A stretch of 64,000 nt of DNA from Arthrobacter pascens (GCF_030815585.1 NZ_JAUSWY010000001.1:4665876-4729875), one strand, 5' to 3'; shown: positions 46,420-60,575, numbered from the stretch's first letter. Made by a program: numbers and translations. Notes: generated by a model from the sequence alone, not told the origin.

Positions 46420-46640
46420 CTGGCTGGCCGGATAGATATCCGGCCGTTCCATCCCGTGGACGTGACTCATGTTGCGACTGACCCCCAGGTGTCATTCGAT
46501 CGACTTGTCCGTCCATCGGGGTGGTCCGGCCGGTACCTGTCCGGCCCACCTCGGTAGCTTGATCAGAAGATTGTCCACCCCTTGCGGGGCGTGACCCATC
46601 ACAGTGCTGTTCCTTTGGTGACCTCTACCCGGACTGGTGA
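46420..46640 (+). ncRNA. Candidate IS110 bridge RNA
   Basis: The 5' non-coding part of the element begins with a strong hairpin (GGCCGGATA at 46426-46434 against TATCCGGCC at 46437-46445) and holds further GC-rich stems. In IS110 elements this region makes a bridge RNA whose loops pair with target and donor DNA. The RNA is inferred from position and structure only. Confidence 0.5.
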
Positions 46641-47850
46641 CGGCCGGTGACGGCCATGACCATATCCGTGAAGAGGAAGGTAGGAATGACCGCCATGTCT
46701 ATCGTCGCGCATGCCCATCCCTTTGTCGTGGGCGTCGACACGCACGCCCGAAACCATGTCTACGCCATCCTCGACGCCACCAACGGCGCACTATTGGATA
46801 CGCGGTCATTCCCCACCACCGCAGCCGGGATCAACCGGGCCATCAAATGGGTCGCACGCCGCACCAACGCCGACGCAGACACCCTCTGGGTCATCGAAGG
46901 AGCCGCATCCTACGGCGCGATCCTCGCCGGCACCGTGGCCACCCACGGATTCCCAGTCGCCGAGGCGCCGGGCATGGATGCCAAGAAGCGCCTCGGCGTG
47001 GGCAAGTCCGATGCCCTGGACGCCCATCGGATCGCCATGGCCGTTCTGCCCCTGCCGGTGGACAAGCTGCGCCGACCACGCCTTCATGACGGGGTCCGCC
47101 AGGGCGTGCGGATCCTGGTCACGGCGCGGGGATCCATGAGCAAGGACCGGACCCGGTCGGTCAACGCGCTCAACGCACTGGTGCGCGGCAACGACCTGGG
47201 CATCGATGCCCGCCAGAAGCTCACAGGCGCCCAGATCACCGAGGTCTCAAAGTGGCGTTCCCGCGAGGAAGAGCTTTCCTTGTCCATTGCCCGTGCTGAG
47301 GCCGTGCGGCTGGCCAAACACGTCCTGGCGCTGGATGAGCAACTCACGGTCAACGAGAACCAGCTGGACGAGCTGGTGAAGGTCAGCGAGGCCTCACCGT
47401 TACTGGAGGAAACGGGGTTCAGAGCGATCAGCGCCGCGAAGTGTCTCGCCGCGTGGTCGCACGAGGGCAGGGTCCGTAACGAGGCAGCATTTGCCTCCCT
47501 GGCCGGGGTAAATCCGATCCCCGCGTCCTCCGGGAACACTGTCCGGCACCGGTTGAACCGGGGCGGTGACCGGTCCCTGAACAGTGCCTTGCACATGGTC
47601 GCGGTCGTCAGGATGGCCCATGATGGCGATACCCGCGGGTACGTGGAGAAGCGCCGCGCCGAGGGTCGTACGGACAAGGAAATTCGTCGTTGCATCAAAC
47701 GCTACCTGGCCCGCCGCATCTACCGCACGCTCAGCGCGGCGGCAATAGCGATGACGCGGCTTGACAGACATAGAAGAGTCGACCGCTGGAACTCGCCAGG
47801 GTGCGAGTGGGTCTTTCTCATTCAGTTCGTTGCCGCTCAGAGTCTTGCGG
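46420..47850 (+). mobile_element. IS110-family element (ends approximate)
   Basis: A DEDD transposase gene preceded by about 250 non-coding bases with hairpins. IS110 elements lack clear terminal repeats, so the ends cannot be fixed from the sequence; the left lies between 46391 and 46430, the right near 47790-47850. Confidence 0.7.
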
Positions 47851-48050
47851 CACTCCGCGAGTCGGCCCGCGGCTATTCCAACCGTTCCGCGGGCGGGCCC
47901 TCAGCCGGAAAGGGCTGTCTTATCCGTAGACGCGGACCCAATCGACCTGCATCTGCGAGGGCTTGGTGGCGGAGCCGTCCGGGAACCAATCCAGCTGCAA
48001 TGTCTGTTTCATGGCCACCGAGGGCTGGTGCGCCGGGTTCGTGTCGGTGA
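46686..48050 (+). CDS. IS110-family DEDD transposase
   Basis: A 454-residue protein. The N-terminal RuvC-like domain shows FVVGVDTHARNHVYAI, WVIEGAASYG and SDALDAHRIA (DEDD residues). The C-terminal transposase_20 domain includes AAFASLAGVNPIPASSGNTVRHRLNRGGDRSLN with the catalytic serine. Family proteins usually end near LDRHRR; here the frame goes on about 85 residues into DNA antisense to the GH16 gene, so the natural stop seems lost at the right end. ATG at 46686 follows GGTAGGA. Confidence 0.88.
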   Translation: MTAMSIVAHAHPFVVGVDTHARNHVYAILDATNGALLDTRSFPTTAAGINRAIKWVARRTNADADTLWVIEGAASYGAILAGTVATHGFPVAEAPGMDAKKRLGVGKSDALDAHRIAMAVLPLPVDKLRRPRLHDGVRQGVRILVTARGSMSKDRTRSVNALNALVRGNDLGIDARQKLTGAQITEVSKWRSREEELSLSIARAEAVRLAKHVLALDEQLTVNENQLDELVKVSEASPLLEETGFRAISAAKCLAAWSHEGRVRNEAAFASLAGVNPIPASSGNTVRHRLNRGGDRSLNSALHMVAVVRMAHDGDTRGYVEKRRAEGRTDKEIRRCIKRYLARRIYRTLSAAAIAMTRLDRHRRVDRWNSPGCEWVFLIQFVAAQSLAALRESARGYSNRSAGGPSAGKGCLIRRRGPNRPASARAWWRSRPGTNPAAMSVSWPPRAGAPGSCR

Positions 48051-48891
48051 AGGTCTTCACTCCGTCGACGTATCCGGTGATGGCGGCCGGGGTCCACTCC
48101 ACCGCGTAGTTGTGCCACTGTGTGCTATCGAGGCGCGTAGCCGCTGTGGTCTGGAAATCCGCTCCATCACAGGCGTAGTGCAGGAAGAACCTCATGAAGG
48201 CGGCGTCTTTGCTGCCCTCGGCATAGTCGATCTCGGCACAGTTCGGGGCAGCGTTGTTATTGAGGATCAGGACCGGGTGGTATTTCGGGTCCCGTGCATC
48301 GGTTCTCATGCGCGTTTCCCAGCGACCATACTTTTGTTGCGCGAACTTTGCCGACATGCCGCCCGTGGTGCCGGCTGCGTCTCCTCTGACGGTGGCCACG
48401 CCGTTGGCAACCGACCAAGCCTGGGGGCTGCGTACGCCTTTGCCTGCATGCCCTGCACTATTGTAGACACTCCATTTTGTCCGGTCCGGTGCGCCGGTGT
48501 TGGAGAATTCGTCGCCCGTCAGGACCGGGCCCCAACCGAAGGCGGTAGCTGCCTGCGCACCGTCACCCGTCGTGGCGAGAGCCTGGCCCGCTGCGGGCAG
48601 CGCCGGGGCCGGGGCCGCGGCAGGCGCGGGCGCGGGCGCCGGGGGCGGGGTGACGGGTTTCGGCGGGGTTGCCGCCTCCGCGGCGGGGGCCGGGCCGCTG
48701 CCCGAAGCCGTGGGCGCGGGCGATGCGGCGGCTGAAGACACGGTGGCTGCGGTGGTTGGGGCTGGGGTGGCAGGTGCGGACGCGCGGCCAGTCGAGGATG
48801 GGGCAGATGCCCCATTGGTCGCAGGGGCTAGGCTGCATCCTGTCAGGGACAAAGCACCCATGGTCATTACGATGGCTATTTTCTTGAACAA
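47920..48891 (-). CDS. GH16-family glycoside hydrolase lipoprotein
   Basis: A 323-residue secreted protein with TTG start at 48891 after GGAGG. The start FKKIAIVMTMGALSLTGCSLAP gives a lipoprotein signal. A long Ala/Pro/Ser linker (about 25-100) follows, then a GH16-like domain: WETRMRTDARDPKYH, the catalytic core CAEIDYAEGS (ExDxxE), HNYAVEWTPAAITGYVDG and the final QMQVDWVRVYG. GH16 enzymes cleave beta-glucans or related polymers. Its 3' end faces the IS110 element. Confidence 0.85.
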   Translation of the reverse strand: MFKKIAIVMTMGALSLTGCSLAPATNGASAPSSTGRASAPATPAPTTAATVSSAAASPAPTASGSGPAPAAEAATPPKPVTPPPAPAPAPAAAPAPALPAAGQALATTGDGAQAATAFGWGPVLTGDEFSNTGAPDRTKWSVYNSAGHAGKGVRSPQAWSVANGVATVRGDAAGTTGGMSAKFAQQKYGRWETRMRTDARDPKYHPVLILNNNAAPNCAEIDYAEGSKDAAFMRFFLHYACDGADFQTTAATRLDSTQWHNYAVEWTPAAITGYVDGVKTFTDTNPAHQPSVAMKQTLQLDWFPDGSATKPSQMQVDWVRVYG

Positions 48892-49280
48892 GATACCTCC
48901 GGGCGTAGGGCTGGGAAACGACTGGTGCACCTAAGACGATGACGAGTGCGCAAAGCATCCTTCGGCCCCTTGGCAGGGCCGGAGCTAGCAGGCGCCGAAG
49001 GGGCGCGCCGGGGCTCAGTGTTCGGCCTCCGGGGCCCTGCTTTGGGGCCAGCCGCCAACGTTACCTGATCGTGACCTTCGGCCGCAAAAATGTGACAAGG
49101 GCTGAGCAGCTGCTGATGATCAGCCCGATCTGGCCCGATTCGTGGACTTCGCCTGAAGCTGTTGCCTGCGGCCAGCCATGTGCTGCCACTATCTGGAACC
49201 CAGCCAAGCCGGCGCAACTTGGGCGGGGATTCGGCTCAAGCCAGCGGCGGCGGCGTAATGGACACACCGTGCACCCGGCC
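48892..49280. other. Intergenic region of 389 bases
   Basis: An in-frame extension of the next gene is open here, but its peptide is low-complexity and arginine-rich with no family match, so I treat it as non-coding. It should hold divergent promoters for the GH16 and SGNH genes; none is clear by eye. Confidence 0.5.
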
Positions 49281-50237
49281 ATGGTTCGCACACGCTCCCT
49301 CGCACTCTGTTTCTGGATCTCAACCCTTCTGCACATCCTGTTGCTGTCCGTTTACCTTGGCGTTTCTTTGGGCGGTTATGTTCAGTGGATGGGTTCTAAT
49401 CCTTTACTTTCGGACCGTGAGGGCCGGCGGGTATTCGTTGCTTTGGGGGATTCGTTTACCGAGGGTGTGGGGGACCGCGATGAACGGCTGCCCAACGGAG
49501 TCCGGGGCTGGGCAGACCGGGTGGCGGAAAAGCTGGCCAAGGCCGACCCCGGCTGGAGATACGCCAACCTGGCCATCCGGAGCAAGCGGCTGCGGCATGT
49601 CATCAACGAACAGCTGGAACCTGCGCTGGCAATGAAGCCCACGCTCGTCACCCTGTACGCCGGCGGGAACGACATCCTGGACCTCGGCACAGACATGGCC
49701 GCCCTGATGGCCGACTACGAAAACCTGGTGGCCAGGCTCGCCGGATCCGGAGCAACTGTTGTCCTGTTCACGGGCTTCGATGTCAAAGTTTCCGCCGTCC
49801 TGGAGCCGTTGAAGAAGCGCAACACCAGCTACAACCAGCGAGTGCGTGATATTGCGGCGAAGTACGGTGCCGTGCTGGTGGACTACTGGTGCCTGGAAGC
49901 ATTCCATGACCGGCGGATGTGGGATTCTGACCGCCTGCACATGTCCAAAGCTGGCCACAAGTACCTTGCCGGGCAGGTGCTGGATCAACTCGGTGTACCG
50001 CACAAGTTCGTCCCGAAGGAATGGGAGCCGCCGGCGCGGCTGAGCCTGCGGGAATGGGAAAGGCGGCAACGGCGCTGGGTCCACGACTGGGTCCTGCCAC
50101 TGTTCGGCCGCAAGATCAGGGGCACCACCTTGGGAGATGCCCTCAGCCCGCGCTGGCCCCAACCGGTCAAGGTGCCAAAGAAGGGCGGGCTGAAAAAGCT
50201 GGCGGAACAGGCCCGGACCAATCCGGCGGAGTCCTAG
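49281..50237 (+). CDS. SGNH/GDSL hydrolase with N-terminal membrane anchor
   Basis: About 318 residues. Residues 5-35 are a membrane segment (LALCFWISTLLHILLLSVYLG). The SGNH domain has block I FVALGDSFTEGVGD with the serine, block III TLYAGGNDILD and block V DRLHMSKAGHKYL with the histidine. Such enzymes hydrolyse esters. A start at 49389 would remove the anchor; neither start has a good ribosome site. A paralogue without the anchor lies at 51151-51915. Confidence 0.82.
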   Translation: MVRTRSLALCFWISTLLHILLLSVYLGVSLGGYVQWMGSNPLLSDREGRRVFVALGDSFTEGVGDRDERLPNGVRGWADRVAEKLAKADPGWRYANLAIRSKRLRHVINEQLEPALAMKPTLVTLYAGGNDILDLGTDMAALMADYENLVARLAGSGATVVLFTGFDVKVSAVLEPLKKRNTSYNQRVRDIAAKYGAVLVDYWCLEAFHDRRMWDSDRLHMSKAGHKYLAGQVLDQLGVPHKFVPKEWEPPARLSLREWERRQRRWVHDWVLPLFGRKIRGTTLGDALSPRWPQPVKVPKKGGLKKLAEQARTNPAES

Positions 50238-50533
50238 GCGTCCAAGAGGTTTTCGAAGCCCGGTGCAACCCTGTTGGCCGCGAACTCCAGGACTTCGAAC
50301 TCAGCCACGCCGTTCACGTAGAAGGGGTCCTTGGCCAGGCTGGCGTCCAGCGTGGAACGGTCTGCCCTTGACAGCAGCAGTCCGCCGGTCCGGGGCACCT
50401 TGCGTCCGGCGGCAACAAAGACGCCGTCGTCAAAAGCACGCTTCAGCCAGTCGACGTGGGCCTCCAGATGGAAGTCCACTATGTCCTCGGGCACCTTGTA
50501 GCTCAGCGACACAACATACATGGAGTTCAGCAT
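50234..50533 (-). CDS. YCII-like protein
   Basis: A 99-residue protein starting MLNSMYVVSLSYKVPEDIVDFHLEAHVDWLKRAF. The ferredoxin-like YCII fold is indicated by HVDWLKRAFDDGVFVAAGRKVPRTGGLLL with its histidine and the FYVNGVAEFEVLEF strand. Role unknown. It converges with the SGNH gene and overlaps its stop by four bases. Confidence 0.82.
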   Translation of the reverse strand: MLNSMYVVSLSYKVPEDIVDFHLEAHVDWLKRAFDDGVFVAAGRKVPRTGGLLLSRADRSTLDASLAKDPFYVNGVAEFEVLEFAANRVAPGFENLLDA

Positions 50534-50592
50534 ACCGGCAGGCTGCGAGGTCACTTGAAGCGTCAAGCACGCAAGGAACCTAGAATGTACGC

Positions 50593-51078
50593 ATGACCGA
50601 ACCGCGCTGGCTCAATGCCGACGAACGCCGTGCCTGGCTGGCCCTGCTGAGCATCAACACCATGCTTCCTGCCGCCCTGGACACGCAGCTGCACACTGCC
50701 GGCAAGCTGTCCCTGTTCGACTACAACGTGATGGCCATGCTCTCTGAGGCGGAGGGGAGATTCCTTCCCATGAGTGAACTTGCCGCCCGCACAAGCTCTT
50801 CACTGTCCCGGTTATCGCATGTGGTCACCAAGCTGGAGAAGCGCGGCTGGCTGGAGCGGCGGCCGCACCCCGGCGATGCACGCGTCACCACAGCCCACTT
50901 GTCCGACGCCGGCATGGCCACTTTGGTGGCCCTCGTACCGGGGCATGTGGAAGCGGTCCGCACAAAGTTCCTGGACGCCCTGACGGCGCGTGATGTCGCG
51001 GACCTCGCCCGGATCGGCGAGAAGATCGTGGCCCGCCTCGATGATGACCACTGGATCCTGCGCGAAAACCAGCCGTAG
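50593..51078 (+). CDS. MarR-family regulator
   Basis: A 161-residue winged-helix protein: LFDYNVMAMLSEAEGRFLPMSELAARTSSSLSRLSHVVTKLEKRGWLERRPHPGDARVTTAHLSDAG is the MarR domain. It lies divergent from the YCII gene (59 bases between) and upstream of an SGNH hydrolase, so it may control either. Ligand unknown. Confidence 0.9.
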   Translation: MTEPRWLNADERRAWLALLSINTMLPAALDTQLHTAGKLSLFDYNVMAMLSEAEGRFLPMSELAARTSSSLSRLSHVVTKLEKRGWLERRPHPGDARVTTAHLSDAGMATLVALVPGHVEAVRTKFLDALTARDVADLARIGEKIVARLDDDHWILRENQP

Positions 51079-51150
51079 TGCGGCACCCGTCCCGACCGAC
51101 GTCCGCGCCCACACTTGGTTGCTCCCAGCAACAGATGACAAACTGACGCT

Positions 51151-51915
51151 ATGGAATTTTCGACCCGCTATGTAGCCCTTGGAGATTCATTCACGGAAGG
51201 CGTCGGCGATGACGATCCCACCCGCCCCAATGGCGTTCGCGGCTGGGCGGACCGGGTGGCGGAGCAGTTGGGCGCCGCCGACCCGTCCTTCGGCTACGCC
51301 AACCTCGCCATCCGCGGCAGGAAACTCCGCCAGATCATGGCAGAGCAGGTGGATGCCGCCGTCGAACTCAACCCCACACTGGTGACCATTTACGCCGGGG
51401 CCAACGACATCCTCCGCCCGAAGATCGACATCGATGACCTGCTGGTGGAGTACGACGCCGGCATCCGCAAGTTGAGTGCCAACGGTGCCACCGTCGTGAT
51501 GTTCACGGGCTTTGACTCACGGGGTTCCAAGGTCTTCAGCACCACACGGGGCCGCACCGCCATCTACAACGAGCTCGTCCGCGGCATTGCGGGGGATCAC
51601 GGCGCTCTGCTGGTGGACTACTGGCGCTTCAGGGAATACTACGACTGGGGGATGTGGGCCCGGGACCGGATGCACATGTCCCCTGCTGGCCACACGAACA
51701 TGGCCAAGAGGGTACTGGCGGTCCTGGAACACGATCACTCGATCGAGGTCCCTCCCATGACGCCGGTGCCGGCGCCCAGCCCGGCCGAAGCCTTCCGCGC
51801 CAACGCGCGCTGGGTGCGCGAGTTTGCCGCCCCGTGGGTGGTCCGCCGCGTCACCGGCAAGTCCTCCGGCGACGGCCTGAGGCCGAGATACGGCGAGCTC
51901 ACACGCCTACAGTAA
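51151..51915 (+). CDS. SGNH/GDSL hydrolase (cytoplasmic paralogue)
   Basis: A 254-residue protein with block I YVALGDSFTEGVGDDDPTRPNGVRGWADRVAEQLG, block III TIYAGANDIL and block V DRMHMSPAGHTNMAKRVL. It shares long segments with the membrane-anchored protein at 49281-50237, so the two are paralogues split by the MarR and YCII genes. No signal peptide is present. Confidence 0.88.
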   Translation: MEFSTRYVALGDSFTEGVGDDDPTRPNGVRGWADRVAEQLGAADPSFGYANLAIRGRKLRQIMAEQVDAAVELNPTLVTIYAGANDILRPKIDIDDLLVEYDAGIRKLSANGATVVMFTGFDSRGSKVFSTTRGRTAIYNELVRGIAGDHGALLVDYWRFREYYDWGMWARDRMHMSPAGHTNMAKRVLAVLEHDHSIEVPPMTPVPAPSPAEAFRANARWVREFAAPWVVRRVTGKSSGDGLRPRYGELTRLQ

Positions 51916-52165
51916 GGGGCGCCCCTTATACACCGCCGGAGGCCGGATTGGTCTTTAATTGCGTGAACTCGTAGACTTGGTAGGCGCTAAGTGCGCGGAG
52001 CGTGCGCAATTGCTCCGGTGGCCCGGTAAATTCTCCAGGGTAGCCGGTAGTTAGGGGCTCAAGTTGCGTGACTAACCGTTCACCCTGATCACTTTGGGTC
52101 GCACTTGGACGCATGATCCAGCAGCAGATATGCGGATCATTACTTTCAATTCTTGAGGAGAAGTC

Positions 52166-52402
52166 ATGGCAGCACACTGCCAAGTGACCGGAGCCGAGCC
52201 GGGCTTTGGGCACAGCATTTCGCACTCGCACCGTCGCAACAAGCGCCGGTTCGATCCGAACATCCAGAAGAAGCGCTACTGGGTTCCGTCCCTGCGCCGT
52301 AACGTCACGCTGCAGGTTTCTGCACGTGGCATCAAGACCATCGACGTGCGCGGCATCGACGTCGTCGTCGCCTCCATCCTTGCTCGGGGAGTGAAGCTCT
52401 AA
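52166..52402 (+). CDS. rpmB: Ribosomal protein L28 (C-minus form)
   Basis: A 78-residue L28: [20 protein letters not shown] opening, [13 protein letters not shown] core. It has one cysteine and no CxxC zinc pairs, so it is the zinc-independent form. A strong ribosome site (GAGGAGAAG) precedes the ATG. First of a three-gene ribosomal operon. Confidence 0.95.
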   Translation: MAAHCQVTGAEPGFGHSISHSHRRNKRRFDPNIQKKRYWVPSLRRNVTLQVSARGIKTIDVRGIDVVVASILARGVKL

Positions 52403-52569
52403 TGGCTAAGGACAAGGACGTACGTCCGATCATCAAGCTCAAGTCGACCGCGGGTACGGGTTACACCTACGTGACGCGCAAGAACCGTCGTAACGACCCG
52501 GACCGCATGGTTCTGAAGAAGTACGACCCCCGCATCCGCAAGCACGTCGAATTCCGAGAGGAGCGCTAA
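52402..52569 (+). CDS. rpmG: Ribosomal protein L33 (C-minus form)
   Basis: A 55-residue protein starting [20 protein letters not shown], with [20 protein letters not shown]. It has no cysteine, so it binds no zinc. The ATG overlaps the L28 stop by one base. Confidence 0.95.
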   Translation: MAKDKDVRPIIKLKSTAGTGYTYVTRKNRRNDPDRMVLKKYDPRIRKHVEFREER

Positions 52570-52572
52570 ACC

Positions 52573-52878
52573 ATGGCTAAGAAGTCCAAGATTGCTCGCA
52601 ACGAGCAGCGCAAGGTCATTGTTGCGCGTTACGCTGAAAAGCGCCTCGAACTGAAGAAGACCCTCGTCGACGCCAACGCCACCGACGAAGCACGCGAAGC
52701 TGCACGCCTCGGCCTGCAGAAGCTGCCCCGCAATGCGTCCCCGATCCGTCTGCGTAACCGCGACATCATCGACGGCCGTCCCCGCGGTACCTTCCAGAAG
52801 TTCGGTATCTCCCGTGTTCGCTTCCGCGACATGGCTCACCGTGGTGAGCTTCCGGGCATCACCAAGTCTTCCTGGTAA
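52573..52878 (+). CDS. rpsN: Ribosomal protein S14 (long, C-minus form)
   Basis: A 101-residue S14 of the long type without the CxxC pairs: [20 protein letters not shown] and [23 protein letters not shown]. It completes the operon; a hairpin terminator follows at 52906. Confidence 0.95.
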   Translation: MAKKSKIARNEQRKVIVARYAEKRLELKKTLVDANATDEAREAARLGLQKLPRNASPIRLRNRDIIDGRPRGTFQKFGISRVRFRDMAHRGELPGITKSSW

Positions 52879-52905
52879 TCCAGCACAGCTGATTCCAGCT
52901 GCTTG

Positions 52906-52941
52906 AGAAGGGCCGGCAACCGTTTGGTTGCCGGCCCTTCT
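52906..52941. terminator. Terminator after rpsN
   Basis: A perfect 16-base stem (AGAAGGGCCGGCAACC with its complement) around a GTTT loop, 28 bases after the rpsN stop. It has no T-run beyond TCTGTG. Confidence 0.75.
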
Positions 52942-53108
52942 GTGCGTTAACGGAGACCCCCTGGACCGGCTGGTCCGCAGCTTCGGGGCGGGCGCAGCCA
53001 GTGTGCCGCAGCCCACAGATCGCCATCACGACGCCGGCGCCTGGGTTTGTCCCTAAATGACGCCTTTTGGCCCGGAACGGCGGGGTTCCTGGGCCCTCCC
53101 GAGGGGAT

Positions 53109-53137
53109 TTGCGATGGGCGCGGAGTGGGTGTATTGT
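53109..53137 (+). promoter_or_regulatory. rRNA operon promoter
   Basis: TTGCGA (53109-53114) and TATTGT (53132-53137) are 17 bases apart, about 430 bases before 16S. The same pair with the same spacing occurs at 63811-63839, and the sequences after each promoter are also alike. The leader 53138-53560 holds no gene. Confidence 0.65.
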
Positions 53138-53390
53138 TTTTCTAGTCGCCGCGAGGGAGACAGCGAAGAGCTGGTTACCGGGGGCGGCGAAACCCCCAAA
53201 TTCAAGACCAGATTCTGGTAGCTCTTTAGAGTGCTGCAGATCAGGTTGAGAACGTGTTTTTGGCCGGTGCGGATCCTGAAAGATGGATTTGCAACAGGGC
53301 CGGAAACCGGGTAAGTTTGAAAAGTTGCTCCGGAGCGATCTTGGACCGTTTGGTTTGGGTGGTGTCGGGTGTGTCTGTTGTTTGAGAACT

Positions 53391-53404
53391 CAATAGTGTG
53401 CCAA
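53391..53404 (+). promoter_or_regulatory. Pre-16S processing stem, 5' strand
   Basis: These 14 bases pair with 55308-55321 in the spacer after 16S (13 Watson-Crick and one G-T pair). The stem would bring the two ends of pre-16S rRNA together for RNase III. Confidence 0.6.
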
Positions 53405-53560
53405 GTTTGTTGATACTGGTTTATTTTATATGAATTGGTTGAATTTGCCGGGTCATGCCGCCCCTGTGGTGTGGTCTGGTTTTTACAGCTGGTTTCAAAT
53501 TTTGCTGCCTGGTTTCCGCGTTTTCCCGTGGTTTCTGGGTGGTGTTCGTTTTTGTTTTAC

Positions 53561-58768
<5,208 letters not shown>

Positions 58769-58991
58769 CACACCACCCCTGTAAACCCATTCAAAAGGGG
58801 TTTACACCCAGGGGCGGTAAAAAGATAACAAGACTGCTTGCGTCCACTATGTGGTTCCCAACCAACAAACCCGTTGCTTGAGAACACAACTGAATAAACA
58901 ACACCACACCCGCACCACACAAGCTGCGGGGACAGGTTGTAACCAGACTTCCCACACCACCCCCACACCGGGGCGCGTGCCGGGTACAAGG

Positions 58992-59109
58992 GTTACGGCG
59001 GTCATAGCGTGGGGGAAACGCCCGGTCCCATTCCGAACCCGGAAGCTAAGACCCACAGCGCCGATGGTACTGCACCCGGGAGGGTGTGGGAGAGTAGGTC
59101 ACCGCCGGA
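58992..59109 (+). rRNA. rrf: 5S ribosomal RNA
   Basis: The 5' GTTACGGCGG pairs with the 3' CCGCCGGA; the central CCCGGTCCCATTCCGAACCC is the usual 5S core. It follows 23S by about 220 bases. Ends may differ by one or two bases. Confidence 0.95.
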
Positions 59110-59121
59110 CACACATTAGGC

Positions 59122-59150
59122 TCAGGCCCCAACCACAGGTTGGGGCCTGA
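59122..59150. terminator. rRNA operon terminator
   Basis: A 13-base stem (TCAGGCCCCAACC and its complement) around ACA, 12 bases after 5S. It is followed by a TTTAAAAAA stretch. Confidence 0.8.
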
Positions 59151-59198
59151 CCCATTTAAAAAACCCCAACCCCCCTCACATCCAGCAAAAGACCACGC

Positions 59199-59390
59199 AA
59201 CGCTCTCACACCTCCTGCAGAAGATCAGGCAACCCTCTCTCAGTTCCTGCAGAAGATCAGGCAACGCTCTCTCAGTTCCTGCAGAAGATCAGGCAACGCT
59301 CTCTCAGTTCCTGCAGAAGATCAGGCAACGCTCTCTCAGTTCCTGCAGAAGAACAGGCAACCCTCCCCCAAACCCTGCAGCAAACCGGCC
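59199..59390. repeat. Second 32-base repeat array (direct units)
   Basis: Six units start at 59199, 59231, 59263, 59295, 59327 and 59359, exactly 32 apart; the last is degenerate. Head AACGCTCTCTCAGTTCCTG matches the jetC array at all but two or three positions; the 13-base tail is CAGAAGATCAGGC, different from that array. Confidence 0.9.
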
Positions 59391-59414
59391 CCGGCCCCGC
59401 CCCCACACCCTGAC

Positions 59415-59510
59415 ACCGCCGTCGCACCCAGAACTGCGAGAGCGTCACCCAAGACCCCGCAGCAACTGAGAGAGCGTCACCCAGAATCCCGCAGCAAGTG
59501 AGAGAGCGTC
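59415..59510. repeat. Inverted units of the 32-base repeat before lacI
   Basis: Read on the minus strand, two full units (59479-59510, 59447-59478) and a partial one have heads GACGCTCTCTCANTTGCTG and a third tail type, CGGGGTCTTGGGT. They face the direct array and end 22 bases before the repressor start. Confidence 0.85.
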
Positions 59511-59532
59511 CGGCGGCCTAGACTTACGGTCT

Positions 59533-60543
59533 ATGACCTCCACTCCGCGCAACCGGCCTGCGAAGCGGGCCACCATCCTCGATGTGGCAGCCGCCGCAGG
59601 TGTTTCGCGGCAGACCGTCACCCGGGCGATGAACGAGATGCCGGGCATCAGGCAGGCAACGCGTGAGCGAGTCCAGGAGTTGGCGCGGGAGCTGGGCTAC
59701 ACGCCCAGCAGGTTCGCCAAAGGCCTGGTCCAGGGTGCCCATACTTCCGTCGGGCTGGCCATCCCGGGCCTCACCAATCCGTACTTTCCGGCCTTTGCCT
59801 CAAGTGTTGTGGAGATGGCCACCCAGCGTGCGTGGAATGTGGTGATGGACGACTTCGGCCATGGCTCCGGCAGTGCGCTGGATGCCGTGGCGCGCCTGGC
59901 CCCTCAGGTGGATGCCGTCATCGGATACCTGGGCCCGGACGCGGAGGAAGCGCAGGCAATGCTCGGCAGGCGCCCCGTGGTGGTGCTGGACGAGCCTGCG
60001 GGCCTGACGGCCGGCGGGATCTCCTTTGACTACCCGTATGCGGCCAGGCTCGCTCTGGACCGACTGCTGGCGGTGGGGAGTGGCCGCATCGCTTACATGG
60101 ATTCCGTCACGGAGGAGGGTTCGCTGACCGCGCGCGGCGCAGCCGTTGCAGGTGTGGCTTCAGATCTCGGAATCGATCTCACGGTTTTCCGTTCCGAGGA
60201 CTCGGCCCATGCCTCGCGTGAGGCCGTTGAAAGCCTGCTCTCACGGCATGCCGGGTTGGACGGACTGCTGGTCTTTAACGACCTAATGGCCGCCGGCGCC
60301 CTGAAGGCCTTGGCCGGAAGCGGCCGTGGCGTCCCGGATGACTGTGCGGTGATCGGAATGGACGGCATCCCGCTCGGTGAACTGGTGACTCCTGAGCTCA
60401 CCACCTTGTCGCTGAACCTGCGCGATGTGGGCAGGACCGCCGTCGACCTTCTCGACGGGCTGCTTTCCGGAGCAGTGGTGGCAGGCAGTGCGGAAGCGGA
60501 TCTCAGGCTGCGGCATGAACTGGTCATCCGTCAGTCCGCCTAA
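59533..60543 (+). CDS. LacI-family repressor
   Basis: A 336-residue protein with the LacI HTH (TILDVAAAAGVSRQTVTRAMNEMPGIRQATRERVQELARELGY) and a type 1 binding-protein core (GLAIPGLTNPYFPAFASSVVEMA; AVIGMDGIPLGELVTPELTT). It lies 120 bases before the beta-galactosidase gene, whose promoter has a LacI-type palindrome, so it probably represses that gene. Confidence 0.92.
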   Translation: MTSTPRNRPAKRATILDVAAAAGVSRQTVTRAMNEMPGIRQATRERVQELARELGYTPSRFAKGLVQGAHTSVGLAIPGLTNPYFPAFASSVVEMATQRAWNVVMDDFGHGSGSALDAVARLAPQVDAVIGYLGPDAEEAQAMLGRRPVVVLDEPAGLTAGGISFDYPYAARLALDRLLAVGSGRIAYMDSVTEEGSLTARGAAVAGVASDLGIDLTVFRSEDSAHASREAVESLLSRHAGLDGLLVFNDLMAAGALKALAGSGRGVPDDCAVIGMDGIPLGELVTPELTTLSLNLRDVGRTAVDLLDGLLSGAVVAGSAEADLRLRHELVIRQSA

Positions 60544-60575
60544 GAATCGGCCTACCCAAACGCCGCACCACGGGA

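Noticed and set aside
48939..49280. N-terminal extension of the SGNH hydrolase
   Set aside because: The peptide is low-complexity and arginine-rich and precedes a clear membrane anchor at a later start.
52100..52165. Zur box before rpmB
   Set aside because: Only a partial ATTACTTTCA half-site is present; no palindrome close to the consensus.
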